From positions 25,426,926-25,490,925 of the forward strand of contig NC_090185.1 in assembly GCF_024679245.1 (NCBI RefSeq): a stretch of 64,000 nt of DNA. The letters run 5' to 3'. The first letter of the stretch is position 1. Every line of letters starts with the position of its first letter. This document shows, one piece after another, positions 63,778-64,000 of this stretch. Made by a program: the position numbers and the translations under genes. A model generated the notes under the pieces. It was not told the DNA's origin. It did not search any database and saw nothing but the letters and a program-made list of their open reading frames with translations. The DNA comes from Pseudorasbora parva (Eukaryota > Chordata > Actinopteri > Cypriniformes > Gobionidae).

Positions 63778-64000
63778 TGTGATAAGTTGTGGTCCTTATG
63801 TTGTGGCAACGCAATGTGAAGTCTTGAGATCCTATGTTGAGAAACTGACATTATTTCTTCTGGCCACGAGTTAAATGTGCAAATCGTAAATGTTAAGCAT
63901 GCTGTGGCCGAAAAAGGGCTTGCTTGCATCAAACAAATAAACAAGTAAATAAATGAACACATTCATAAAAAAAATATAAAAAAACACCGCTTGCTCAGTG

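Noticed and set aside
63747..63962. Minus-strand frame starting with a hydrophobic stretch, possible signal peptide for ptprc
   Set aside because: No GT donor in the needed phase after the hydrophobic part, and the stretch overlaps AAAT/AAAC-type low-complexity sequence.

Overview
The window looks like teleost fish DNA, most likely from a cyprinid or close relative. It is AT-rich and vertebrate-like, with GT-AG introns and 37-230 bp coding exons. It is packed with Tc1/mariner elements, inverted-repeat MITEs, a DIRS-type fragment, (GATA/GACA)n and other microsatellites, and the 'aaagggatagttcaccc'-type repeats typical of carp-like genomes. There are no bacterial operons and no CRISPR array.

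The only gene I can support is on the minus strand and fills the right 40% (about 36.6-62.9 kb): ptprc, the CD45 receptor tyrosine phosphatase. I traced 34 exons whose GT/AG boundaries and phases agree throughout, giving 3,893 coding nt (1,296 residues plus stop). The product is a mucin-like N-terminus built from short, skippable phase 1-1 exons, a Cys-rich/fibronectin-III ectodomain, one membrane segment, PTP domain D1 (catalytic residues intact), PTP domain D2 (Cys and Arg present, WPD acid missing) and an acidic, Thr/Ala-rich tail. A candidate polyadenylation signal lies at 36609. The signal-peptide exon and promoter are not found and probably lie beyond 64000.

Layout: 1-36.6 kb is a gene-poor region 3' of ptprc. 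It holds hairpin MITEs (0.98-1.4, 8.6, 28.7-29.0, 33.6-34.3 kb), TIR elements (3.3-4.3, 7.3-8.0, 15.0-15.6 kb), Tc1 relics (9.0-10.5, 13.7-14.1, 22.4-24.0 kb), a 20/40-bp minisatellite (16.6-17.95 kb), a THAP-domain relic (27.35 kb), a degenerate tandem array (30.7-32.5 kb) and several non-repetitive GC-richer blocks that may be conserved regulatory DNA. From 37 to 63 kb the ptprc introns carry most of the other insertions: 1.3 kb of TCTA/TCCA/TGTC repeats, a 51-bp minisatellite, a 1.56-kb long-inverted-repeat element, a DIRS recombinase fragment nested in another transposon, and several MITEs. At 63.1-63.8 kb, upstream of the first traced exon, is a minisatellite made of CCAAT (NF-Y-type) motifs.

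The most interesting points are the D2 domain, which keeps phosphotyrosine-binding residues but lacks the general acid (a natural 'substrate-trap' configuration); the family of duplicated mucin exons with one decayed member; the CCAAT minisatellite; and repeated cases of minisatellites born inside transposable elements.
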